The notes under the pieces were generated by a model that saw only the letters and a program-made list of their open reading frames with translations, did no database searches and had not been told where the DNA came from. The translations under genes and the position numbers were made by a program. Positions 32,551-40,202 of a DNA stretch of 64,000 nt are shown here, one piece after another (the first letter of the stretch is position 1; each line of letters starts with the position of its first letter). Source of the DNA: an uncultured Ruminococcus sp. (GTDB lineage: Bacteria; Bacillota; Clostridia; Oscillospirales; Ruminococcaceae); assembly GCA_902780505.1 (NCBI GenBank), contig CACZFN010000002.1, forward strand, positions 149,044 through 213,043, given 5' to 3'.

Positions 32551-33477
32551 TTATTCAAAAAGCGGAGTTGAAAAATATCTTTCAGCGGTATCGGGCAGTA
32601 TCGTTACGACTGTCTTGCCCTCACCGAGCTTTTTTGCCATTTCAAGAGCCGCAGCCACATTTGTGCCGCTTGATATACCGCACATGATACCCTCCTCCGA
32701 GGCAAGCCGTTTTGCAGTATTTATGGCATCTTCATCGGTAACTATATGTATATGGTCATATATTTCCGTATTAAGTATCTTCGGGATTATCCCGTCGCCT
32801 ATACCCATTTGCAGGTGTGTGCCTACTGTTCCGCCCGCAAGTATAGCAGCGTGTTCGGGCTCTACTGCCCATATCTCCATATCGGGGTTCTGGGAACGGA
32901 GTGTTTCGCCTATACCCGTGATCGTCCCCCCTGTACCGATCCCCGAACAGAAACCGTCTATCTTACAGGCTGTCTGTTCAAGTATCTCAAGGGCGGTATT
33001 GTACTTATGTGCGTAGATATTATTCATATTTTCAAACTGCTGCGGCACATATACATTATTATCGTTTGCAGCCATTTCAAGTGCGGTATCAAGGCAGCGC
33101 TGTATACACTTTCCTATATCGCCGTCGTCGTGGATAAGTATCACCTCTGCGCCATAGTGTTTTACAAGCTTTCTTCTTTCCTCACTTACCGAATCGGGCA
33201 TAACAATTATAGTTCTGTAGCCCCTTACTGCACCGACAAGGGCAAGGCCGATCCCCTGATTGCCGCTTGTAGGTTCAACTATTATTGTATCCTTATTGAT
33301 ACGGCCTTCCTTTTCGGCCGCAACTATCATATTATAAGCTGTCCTTGTTTTTATTGAGCCGCCGACATTCAGGCCTTCAAACTTAACAAGTATCTGTGCA
33401 TTACCCTTTTTATTCATACGGTTGAGCCTTATCATAGGGGTATGCCCCATAGCCTGAAGATTATTATCACATATCAT
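32551..33477 (-). CDS. cysK: cysteine synthase (O-acetylserine sulfhydrylase)
   Basis: A fold-type II PLP enzyme that makes cysteine from O-acetylserine and sulfide; 308 residues, the usual size. The start HTPMIRLNRM, the PLP lysine region GGSIKTRTAYNMI (~42), the phosphate/substrate block EPTSGNQGIGLALVGA and the PLP-phosphate glycine loop SGIGTGGTITGIG are clear, and GISSGTNVAAAL closes the site. A cystathionine beta-synthase-like function is less likely because there is no CBS domain. It lies between the terminator of the RiPP-like cluster and the CotH gene. Confidence 0.93.
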   Translation of the reverse strand: MICDNNLQAMGHTPMIRLNRMNKKGNAQILVKFEGLNVGGSIKTRTAYNMIVAAEKEGRINKDTIIVEPTSGNQGIGLALVGAVRGYRTIIVMPDSVSEERRKLVKHYGAEVILIHDDGDIGKCIQRCLDTALEMAANDNNVYVPQQFENMNNIYAHKYNTALEILEQTACKIDGFCSGIGTGGTITGIGETLRSQNPDMEIWAVEPEHAAILAGGTVGTHLQMGIGDGIIPKILNTEIYDHIHIVTDEDAINTAKRLASEEGIMCGISSGTNVAAALEMAKKLGEGKTVVTILPDTAERYFSTPLFE

Positions 33478-33577
33478 CTCAAAAAACTCCCATCATATGT
33501 TTATACATAGTTATTATAACACAACAGTACAGAAAACTCAACATTTATTTTTTTACATATCCTATATAAAAAGAAAA

Positions 33578-33606
33578 ACACGGCCCGCTCTTATAGCTGA
33601 CCGTGT
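33578..33606 (-). terminator. terminator at the end of the RiPP-like cluster
   Basis: Stem ACACGGTC/GGCCGTGT followed on the minus strand by TTTTTCTTTTT. Confidence 0.75.
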
Positions 33607-33615
33607 CAGGCACTA

Positions 33616-34770
33616 TTATTTTAAGCCAAGCATTACCTTCAGCTCGCCGACAGCTGTTTTTCTTCTGCTTGTAACGCCTCTCAAAAGCCTGTAGAAAAAC
33701 AGCAGGGGCAAACGGCGTTTCCTTTCAAAAAACCAGGGGTAAAAATTTTTAAGAGAAAGATATCTCGGATCATTTTCATCTAACGGGATACCCAGACGGC
33801 TTATGGCATACCTGACTTTTACAAACCTTCCGCCGCCCAGCTTGTCGATCTTATTGTTTACCATATTCTCAAAATTTCCGTATGTACCGCTTGACACGAT
33901 ATATACAAGCATTTGTTTATCTTCATCAGACAGCTTTTCCCCGCCGAAAAGATCCATAGCAAGGCGACGGCTCTGCTTTTCAAAATCACCAATGCCGAGC
34001 TTTTTGCATTCTTCTTCGATATATCCCATATCAAGCCTGTCTGCGTATTCTCTCAGATATACATAAACATCCACAACAGAGCGAAGCCCTGTACCGCCGT
34101 GAACATAATGCTTATACTCATGTGCGAGCATATATATATAAAAATCCTCACAGGTGAAATGATAACCGAATTCGTTTCCCTCATCCTTTACAAGCCTGTC
34201 CATGACATTTCTGTAATAATCAATGATATCCAAAATGCCTAAAGATATATGCGTATCAGAAAACAGTCCCCTATGCATTTCAAAATTGCTTACAGGTTTT
34301 TTGAAATAAACATCATGGTTGCCATTGCCGAATTCTTTTGTTGTAAAGCCCAGGCCTTCCATTATGTTTTTTACATCCTCAGCGCGGGTGTTGTCAAAAA
34401 GAATATCATTATCAGACATCTGTCGCATTCCATAGCGCGGATAGATATCTTTCAGCAGTGAGCCTTTCAGCGGCATATACCATATGCCCGCATCTTCAAA
34501 GCGGTCAAGTATCTGTGCCCTGTCAATATCAAGCTGGGCATTTTTTCGCATAGCTTTACCCATAGCTTGAACAAAACGCTCGTCCCTGATACCTGCCGAT
34601 TCAAGTGCCATAGCACAAACAGACACAAGCATATGCTTTTGAGATGCTTCATATATATAGTCCATATTCATCTTATCAAGTCTTGACTTCACCGGCTTAT
34701 GTTCGTTAAGGGCGCAATAGCAAAGATATATAACGTCCTTTATTGCTTTTATATATTCCTGTCTGTTCAT
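33616..34770 (-). CDS. nucleotidyltransferase-family protein (PF14907-like), last gene of the RiPP-like cluster
   Basis: A 384-residue protein of the large uncharacterised nucleotidyltransferase group found in lasso-peptide and related RiPP clusters. The active-site region is MPLKGSLLKDIYPRYGMRQMSDNDILFD (~97-123), with the Lys and the D-x-D acidic pair of the polymerase-beta-type fold; the HEYKHYVHGGTGLRSVVDVYVY block follows. It overlaps the ABC gene by 4 nt (ATGA), so it is fully coupled. Such enzymes are thought to transfer a nucleotide to the peptide or a protein partner; activity is inferred. Confidence 0.82.
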   Translation of the reverse strand: MNRQEYIKAIKDVIYLCYCALNEHKPVKSRLDKMNMDYIYEASQKHMLVSVCAMALESAGIRDERFVQAMGKAMRKNAQLDIDRAQILDRFEDAGIWYMPLKGSLLKDIYPRYGMRQMSDNDILFDNTRAEDVKNIMEGLGFTTKEFGNGNHDVYFKKPVSNFEMHRGLFSDTHISLGILDIIDYYRNVMDRLVKDEGNEFGYHFTCEDFYIYMLAHEYKHYVHGGTGLRSVVDVYVYLREYADRLDMGYIEEECKKLGIGDFEKQSRRLAMDLFGGEKLSDEDKQMLVYIVSSGTYGNFENMVNNKIDKLGGGRFVKVRYAISRLGIPLDENDPRYLSLKNFYPWFFERKRRLPLLFFYRLLRGVTSRRKTAVGELKVMLGLK

Positions 34771-36476
34771 ATTTCCTCGATTCTATTTTCTTCAAAACTG
34801 AGCACTCTGTCACATATACCGAGTGCTGCGGGACGGTGGGTAACTATAATAACCGTTTTATCTGTCATCTGTTTTAGATTTTCAAGCAGGCGCTTTTCCG
34901 TATTTTCATCAAGGGCAGATGTGGCTTCGTCAAGCAGCATAACAGGGCTTTCAGAAAACACCGCCCTTGCTACCGCAATACGCTGCATCTGACCTTCCGA
35001 AAGGCCTGTACCGCGCTCTCCGAGCAGGGTATCTACGCCGTTTTCAAGGTCATACACAAAATCATCGGCGCAGGATATTTTAAGTGCACGTGCTATTGCT
35101 TCATCATCTGATGATCGGCTTTTATCAGCAAAGGAAATCACCTCTCTGATAGTGCCTGACATAAGCTGATTGCCTTGCGGGACATACGCAAACAGCCTGT
35201 GCCATTTTGTACCGAGCGTCTGAGTCCTGCCTTTATTATCTGTAATGAAGCGTTCGCCGCCGTCAAGCCTGTAAATACACATCATAAGCTTCAGCACTGT
35301 GGATTTTCCGCAGCCGCTGTGACCTGTGAACGCAATATACTCACCTTTTTTCACCCTCACACTGATATTATCAAGCACAGCAGGCTGTGCTTCCTTCGTA
35401 AGGGATCCGATACTTTCGACATTCGGAAAATAAGTGAACACAGCGCCGTCAAGGCCAAAACTGTCAAGTTCATTTTTATAATATTCTTTTATTTCTGCAA
35501 GCGGCAGTGATTTTTCGCCTTCGTCTTCAAAACGCTCTATTTCCATAAGACGTTCAGCACTTGCAGTCATAGCGTAGAATTTAGGCAGATAGCCTGTGAT
35601 ATTTGCAAAGGGCGACTGTATCTGCGAGATAAGCTGTGTTATAGCCGTCAGTGTACCAAAGGTGATAGCGCCGGTAAGGATACCGTAGCCGCAGTAGACC
35701 GCACCGAACAGATACATTCCGTTCATAGCGATACCAAAGCCGATATTGCATAGATTTGAAAAGCGTGTCTTTTTCATTCTTGCGTTTTTATGCTCCTGCA
35801 TTTTCTCACAGGCATCGGCCTCTGTCTGGTCTTCTGAAGCAAACGAACGTATTATCATAAGGCTGCTTATTCTTTCCTGTAGATATATACGCAGCCTGCC
35901 GTCGTTTTCCTGCACGTTTTTGTGCAGGCGTTTAAGCACCTTTCTGAATGCATATGTCAAAAACAGAAGCGCAATACCGGCCGGGATAATTATTACAGCA
36001 AAGCGCTTATCAAGCACGATTATCATAACAAGTGCGCTTATAAGTTTGACCACCATTCCCGCAAGTCCGGGGAGTATCTCGACATAGCTTTCAGCCACCA
36101 CGACTGTGTCATTTGTAAGGCGGTTTAGCCATTCACCTGAATGAACAGCATTCACGCTTGCGAAGTCCTTATGAAGTATATTATGCATAAGGCGGGATTT
36201 GAAGATATTTTCAAAAGTCGCCTTTGAAAGCTCGTTGAGCCAGCGTATCACTGCACGAACAGCTATCTGACCGATAACGAGTGCAATTATCAGAGCAACT
36301 TGCAGCCAGAATTCCGAACTGTTATGTGATACAGCACTGTCAACGATATTGCGAAGCAGCAATGCATAAAGCACCCCGCTTGCACCGTTAAGCGCCTGCA
36401 CGAGCATAAGCGCGGCGATATACCATTTTTTCTTTTCAGGTACGGTATAGAGCCAGTTTAATGCGTTAGTTTTCAT
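34767..36476 (-). CDS. ABC exporter (fused permease-ATPase)
   Basis: A 569-residue half-transporter: six membrane helices (~15-300) then an ATPase with Walker A AFTGHSGCGKST, Q-loop VPQGNQL, signature LSEGQMQRIAVARA, Walker B VMLLDEATSALDE and switch His in VTHRP. There is no N-terminal C39 peptidase domain, so leader removal (if any) must be done by another protein. The start is placed at ATG 36476, which overlaps the TGA of the upstream methyltransferase. In this cluster it is the probable exporter of a modified peptide. Confidence 0.9.
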   Translation of the reverse strand: MKTNALNWLYTVPEKKKWYIAALMLVQALNGASGVLYALLLRNIVDSAVSHNSSEFWLQVALIIALVIGQIAVRAVIRWLNELSKATFENIFKSRLMHNILHKDFASVNAVHSGEWLNRLTNDTVVVAESYVEILPGLAGMVVKLISALVMIIVLDKRFAVIIIPAGIALLFLTYAFRKVLKRLHKNVQENDGRLRIYLQERISSLMIIRSFASEDQTEADACEKMQEHKNARMKKTRFSNLCNIGFGIAMNGMYLFGAVYCGYGILTGAITFGTLTAITQLISQIQSPFANITGYLPKFYAMTASAERLMEIERFEDEGEKSLPLAEIKEYYKNELDSFGLDGAVFTYFPNVESIGSLTKEAQPAVLDNISVRVKKGEYIAFTGHSGCGKSTVLKLMMCIYRLDGGERFITDNKGRTQTLGTKWHRLFAYVPQGNQLMSGTIREVISFADKSRSSDDEAIARALKISCADDFVYDLENGVDTLLGERGTGLSEGQMQRIAVARAVFSESPVMLLDEATSALDENTEKRLLENLKQMTDKTVIIVTHRPAALGICDRVLSFEENRIEEI

Positions 36477-37141
36477 GGAGTATATTCCCATAGTGAAAAG
36501 CCCTGTGGACATCTGTACATATAAAGTCCATGACTTTTATATATCATTTCTCGTCTGATCCTTGTCCAGCCCTTTCTGTTTTCAAGGTAGTCACCGCTTT
36601 GGGTATCCCACCAGTAAAACAATTTGACAGGGTGGATAAGCTTATCTTCAAGTTGATCTATAAATCCATGAAAGGTCTCCGTTTCAAATGGTCTGCCAAG
36701 AAACAGGACGGTATAATCATTAAAGTCAAGATCAAAAGCATTACCGTGTATTATATTTATACTTTTGTATCTTATTGCCCAGCTTTGTGCGTATTCTGCA
36801 ACATCTTTATTGAGTTCTATCCCTGTCAATGAGCAGGGATAGTTTCTGCTTACCAGATATGCGAGCACTCTACCCTTACCGCAGCCCACATCAATAAAGG
36901 AATCATTTTCGTCAAAACGCTCACCTTCAAATATCTTGTCGAGTGCCCAGTAGCAGGTGGCTTCACTTCCTGTTGCCCCCATAGTTTCTCTGTATAAAGA
37001 GGGAACATATTTCACAAGTGAACAGCCGCATATCTTCTTATCTTTTCTACCGTCAAAGAAATGCACCAACCGCCTATTCGCACCAAAATACTTTCTTCTT
37101 ATAAACCGTCTGACCGATTTCTTTTTTGTATTTGTCTGCAT
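36473..37141 (-). CDS. class I SAM-dependent methyltransferase in the RiPP-like cluster
   Basis: A 222-residue enzyme with the Rossmann motif FIDVGCGKGRVLAYLVSR (~98), the acidic ribose-binding GIELNKDV, and the NAFDLDFNDYTVLFLGRP block. The N-terminal part (RRFIRRKYFGANRRL) is basic. It sits 3 nt after the S24/S26-like gene and overlaps the ABC gene, within one operon. The methyl acceptor may be the cluster's peptide, but this is not proven. Confidence 0.8.
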   Translation of the reverse strand: MQTNTKKKSVRRFIRRKYFGANRRLVHFFDGRKDKKICGCSLVKYVPSLYRETMGATGSEATCYWALDKIFEGERFDENDSFIDVGCGKGRVLAYLVSRNYPCSLTGIELNKDVAEYAQSWAIRYKSINIIHGNAFDLDFNDYTVLFLGRPFETETFHGFIDQLEDKLIHPVKLFYWWDTQSGDYLENRKGWTRIRREMIYKSHGLYMYRCPQGFSLWEYTP

Positions 37142-37144
37142 AAA

Positions 37145-37591
37145 CTATTTTCCTTTGATCATTCTTTTTATCTTATTGACAGCACGAAGTACAAACGCTC
37201 TCACAGGAAACAGGTCACACCACAAATGCACATATATCCTGTATTTCAAATCTGTGACCTTTATTTCCTCTCCGTTACGGATAACGGCGGTAAGCACGCC
37301 GATAATATGTCTGTCTGTTATACCGTATTCTTTATTCCAGCGGTTATCGCCGCAGATAACGTAATCATGTTTTCTCACCTGCAATATCCTGTGCAGAACA
37401 TACTGCCCGCTGTCACGCTTATACAGCGGGACATCATACTTTTTAAGCCTGTGTTTCGGCTTTTTACTTATGACAAGCAGATCTCTGCCCTGTTTTATCA
37501 GCGGCATCATACTGTCGCCTCTATTGGTATAGATAAGTCTGCCATCACGGGCTATGACCTGTTCAAAAGTCATATTATTCATCAATCGCAC
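37145..37591 (-). CDS. S24/S26-family peptidase-like protein
   Basis: A 148-residue protein with the signal-peptidase/LexA-type fold: catalytic Ser in NRGDSMMPLIKQGRDLL (~23), KYDVPLYKRDSGQYVLHRILQV with the region where the catalytic Lys usually lies (here Lys/Arg residues nearby), CGDNRWNKEYGI and VLTAVIRNGEEI. There is no clear membrane helix, unlike most S26 signal peptidases. The start overlaps the PqqD-like gene by 17 nt. Members of this group recur in RRE-containing RiPP clusters and may trim the leader. Confidence 0.78.
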   Translation of the reverse strand: MRLMNNMTFEQVIARDGRLIYTNRGDSMMPLIKQGRDLLVISKKPKHRLKKYDVPLYKRDSGQYVLHRILQVRKHDYVICGDNRWNKEYGITDRHIIGVLTAVIRNGEEIKVTDLKYRIYVHLWCDLFPVRAFVLRAVNKIKRMIKGK

Positions 37592-37835
37592 CTATCTTTT
37601 TAAGCTCGGTGATTATTTTATTCACATCACGTTCTATAGCGCCCTCGGGAGCATCATACTTTTCGCGCATTTTCTTTACGATATCCGCTTCTGTCGTTTC
37701 AGTTTCGAGCAGCTCAAGCACCTCACCCGCTGTCTTATTGCCCTTTACAAGGCCTGAAAACTTTGCACTGCCTGTTGCTACGAGCATTGTTTCCTTACCT
37801 GCCTTATGTACAATAAAATCCTTTTTGAGTTTCAT
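37575..37835 (-). CDS. PqqD-like RiPP recognition element protein
   Basis: An 86-residue PqqD-family protein: KDFIVHKAGKETMLVATG, FSGLVKGNKTAGEVLELL, then TTEADIVKKMREKYDAPEG and a final helix DVNKIITELKKIGAI. This winged-helix fold binds leader peptides of ribosomally made, modified peptides and carries them to the tailoring enzymes. It lies 5 nt after the kinase gene. Its presence is the main reason to call the locus RiPP-like. Confidence 0.85.
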   Translation of the reverse strand: MKLKKDFIVHKAGKETMLVATGSAKFSGLVKGNKTAGEVLELLETETTEADIVKKMREKYDAPEGAIERDVNKIITELKKIGAIDE

Positions 37836-37840
37836 AATAT

Positions 37841-38575
37841 CTATCCTTTCATTGCATTATAAGCGACTTCTGCCGCCTGTGGTTCCATATTTGCACTAAG
37901 TTTATAAAGTGCTGTCATATCAGAGAGCTTATCAATAAGTGAAAGTGTCATCGCAAACGACTGCATGTCAGCAGGGCGGTATACCTGCTGCAAAAGCATA
38001 GGGTAAGCTTCACTTTTGTTTATGGGGGTTATTGAATTATGCTCACCTCTTTCGAGGATACATATTGCTTTAAGCGGTACACATATATTATTGCCGAGAT
38101 GATGCTTCCCGTTATATGGGGTGCCGCAGACCAAAGCGCCTGTATCTGTAAGCTTTATCATGGGCTTATCATCATTTACCATTACAGCCCTGTCGCCGAG
38201 CATTTCACGCCAAAGCCTTGTATGTGTGGATTTATCCGTTCCCGACTTTGCCGTAAACAGATACCCCACGCCGTCAACTGCCACGACTGAGCCATGAAAA
38301 ACGAAAGTATCATAATATGGCATCTGTTCGGCTATTTTACGGTAAACAGCCGTCTGTTCAAGAAGCCCCTGAGAAAAATTCCTCGGGTGCTTACCCTCGT
38401 AGATATATTCCGCATCCGATTTCTGCTTTTCCAGATCTATATCAGATTGTGATATACTGACTGATAGTTCGGGTTCTGCGTCAGCTTCATACCCCTCACA
38501 CAAGGTGTGGGTATCGGGGTAAATTGTGCTGAGGGATATCACCTTCCCCGCTATCCTATATGTTCTGGTTATCAT
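37841..38575 (-). CDS. HPr-kinase-like protein with altered P-loop, first gene of the RiPP-like cluster
   Basis: A 244-residue HPr-kinase-related protein, as found in lasso and other RiPP clusters where such kinases phosphorylate the peptide. The N-terminal region (~1-85) is variable; the kinase core begins FVFHGSVVAVDGVGYLF. The P-loop reads AKSGTDKSTHTRLW (~112): the Gly before the Lys of GTGKST is Asp (codon GAT), a change expected to weaken or abolish ATP binding. The metal/active-site block AVMVNDDKPMI, VCGTPYNGKHHLGNN and the final LSLIDKL segment are intact. It follows a promoter and an apparent attenuator. Confidence 0.82.
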   Translation of the reverse strand: MITRTYRIAGKVISLSTIYPDTHTLCEGYEADAEPELSVSISQSDIDLEKQKSDAEYIYEGKHPRNFSQGLLEQTAVYRKIAEQMPYYDTFVFHGSVVAVDGVGYLFTAKSGTDKSTHTRLWREMLGDRAVMVNDDKPMIKLTDTGALVCGTPYNGKHHLGNNICVPLKAICILERGEHNSITPINKSEAYPMLLQQVYRPADMQSFAMTLSLIDKLSDMTALYKLSANMEPQAAEVAYNAMKG

Positions 38576-38597
38576 TTACGCTAATGGGCTCCTTTCA

Positions 38598-38760
38598 TCA
38601 TGGGTAAACGCTCCGTCGATAATCAATAAAAGGCTGTACAGTCACAACAGCTGTACAGCCCCGATCGTTTAAATAAATGATAATCATTCAAGTGCACGAC
38701 CTGTCATCAGTACGAAAATGCTGTGATATCTCTTGCAAAAACGCAGTTATCAAAAAACAT
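38598..38760 (-). promoter_or_regulatory. leader of the RiPP-like operon with overlapping tiny frames
   Basis: Between the promoter and the attenuator lie three short minus-strand frames that overlap stop-to-start: 17 codons (38760-38707), 7 codons (38707-38684) and 29 codons (38687-38598). None has a strong ribosome site and the first would be nearly leaderless. They may be leader peptides, an unrecognised precursor, or chance. Confidence 0.3.
38632..38660 (-). terminator. attenuator-like terminator in the leader of the RiPP-like operon
   Basis: Perfect 10-bp stem (GGCTGTACAG/CTGTACAGCC) followed on the minus strand by TTTTATT. It sits between the operon promoter and the HPr-kinase-like gene, so read-through must be regulated or partial. 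Confidence 0.65.
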
Positions 38761-38767
38761 CAATACC

Positions 38768-38796
38768 TTTATATTATTTAGCCCATATTTTTTCAA
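38768..38796 (-). promoter_or_regulatory. promoter of the RiPP-like operon
   Basis: Minus strand TTGAAA (38796-38791), 17-bp spacer, TATAAA (38773-38768). Confidence 0.55.
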
Positions 38797-39167
38797 GCAT
38801 TTGAAGTATTATTTTATATATTTGTATAGTCAGAAGCTTATTTATACAAGAATTTATGCATTTTACCCATAACAGATCAGCAAAATGCTTTTTATATGCA
38901 TAAAGTTCCGAGGATATCTCTCGCCGGGCATGGCAAGATTTCTGCTTTTTTTGCCCTGTTATATGTGGCTTTTCGTAAATCCCACAAAATCCCGCCGTCT
39001 TTTTTTATTCATATTTGGCGCTGTTTCTTATTGCCAAATGTACACAAATTTCCATTTTGTCCCTTAGAAAAATAGTAAACGCGCCAAATCATTTTGAACT
39101 TTTTTTAAAAAAGGGGCATATCTACGGTAAAATCTGATATAATGTTATTGTAAGATGATTTAAAGAA
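38797..39167. other. AT-rich intergenic region between the RiPP-like cluster and the 3D-domain gene
   Basis: About 370 AT-rich bases. An extended -10 (TG, then TATAAT at 39138-39143) probably serves the plus-strand gene. Short palindromic matches (TTTGGCG/CGCCAAA near 39014 and 39082) were seen. No gene is supported. Confidence 0.5.
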
Positions 39168-39200
39168 ATGACGAGATCTAAAAAAGGAGTGTTTAAGAAA

Positions 39201-39926
39201 ATGCACAGTAACAGAAGTATGATCCGAATGATAAGCCTTTTCGGTTCTGCCGCAGTAATAGCCTGCATGAGCGTTGTAGCTTCATATGCACTTAATGCAA
39301 AGGACAGCGGAAAAGTAGTTTCAGCAGAAAATACAACTGTAAACAGCATACAATCCCTTGAAGCGCTTAAAGAGGGCGCAGTAAACGAAAACTACATTTC
39401 ACTTGTCGGCGGCATTATCAGCAGCGGCACAGACAGCAGTTTAAAAACAGCTTTTGACGAAGCAGAAAAAGCGCAGAAGGAAGCTGAAGAAAAGAAGAAG
39501 GCAGAAGAAAAGAAAAAAGCCGAGGAAAAGAAAAAGGCTGAGGAAAAAAAGAAAGCTGAAGAAGAAGCCGCAAAGCTTTATGTAAACCCCACAGTAAATT
39601 CAAACTGGGATCAAAGCGGGCACCTGAACACATTTTCAGGAATATACTACGGCCCATCGGGCAAGGAAACCTACTACAACCTTGATATGTCAGGCGTTAT
39701 AAGCATAATGCGCGGCATGGGGTATTCCGATGACAGCTATCCCTACTGGGTAAGGGACGACGGCTGCAAGATGTTCGGTGATTACATAATGGTTGCCTGC
39801 AATCTTGATCTGAGGCCGCGCGGAACTCTCGTGGAAACATCGCTCGGCATGGGCATTGTATGTGACACAAGCCCTGTATTCGTAGGCGACAGTGCAACAC
39901 AGGTAGATGTTGCGGTAAACTGGTAA
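39201..39926 (+). CDS. secreted wall protein with EEKKKA repeats and a 3D (double-psi beta-barrel) domain
   Basis: A ~241-residue secreted protein. N-terminal signal anchor (ISLFGSAAVIACMSVVASYALNA), a charged helical stalk with about five EEKKKA repeats (~95-125), and a C-terminal 3D-type domain (~165-241) with GDYIMVACNLDLRPRGTLVETS and GMGIVCDTS, related to lytic transglycosylase/resuscitation-promoting barrels. It probably acts on or spans peptidoglycan. The start is placed at ATG 39201 after AAGGAG; the frame is open to ATG 39168, which has a weaker ribosome site. Confidence 0.78.
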   Translation: MHSNRSMIRMISLFGSAAVIACMSVVASYALNAKDSGKVVSAENTTVNSIQSLEALKEGAVNENYISLVGGIISSGTDSSLKTAFDEAEKAQKEAEEKKKAEEKKKAEEKKKAEEKKKAEEEAAKLYVNPTVNSNWDQSGHLNTFSGIYYGPSGKETYYNLDMSGVISIMRGMGYSDDSYPYWVRDDGCKMFGDYIMVACNLDLRPRGTLVETSLGMGIVCDTSPVFVGDSATQVDVAVNW

Positions 39927-39985
39927 AAATATACTCACCCAAAAGCCCGGTTCAGATGACGCCCGGGCTTTTGTGATACATACGA

Positions 39986-40196
39986 AAATACGGCAGGGAG
40001 ATCATTCCCTGCCGTCACAGAATGTTGATAAAGCATGGACTTTCTGGAAATGCATTTCCGAAGGGGTTTGGGGGCGACCGAAAAGCCCCCAAAATAAAGC
40101 GCGTGACAAGTTCTGTTTCCGGATATATCTTTAATCATTATAAAGCAACCGGGTTTTGCGACAAGCAAATACGGCAGGGAGAACATTCCCTGCCGT
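39986..40196. repeat. intergenic element (copy B) flanked by a duplicated terminator hairpin
   Basis: The hairpin at 39986-40015 recurs at 40167-40196 with one change in the loop (GATCATT versus GAACATT). The 151 bp between them (40016-40166) match copy A at 2971-3122 in opposite orientation: TGTTGATAAAG (40023-40033), the core 40049-40094 with GGGGGC/GCCCCC arms, and TTTTGCGACAAGC (40154-40166). The flanking hairpins differ from those at copy A, so each pair comes from its own target site. It sits between the 3D-domain gene and carB. Confidence 0.8.
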
Positions 40197-40202
40197 TATT
40201 TT

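Noticed and set aside
33616-38575. Complete lasso-peptide cluster
   Set aside because: The accessory genes fit, but no asparagine-synthetase-like cyclase, transglutaminase-like protease or lasso precursor is visible.
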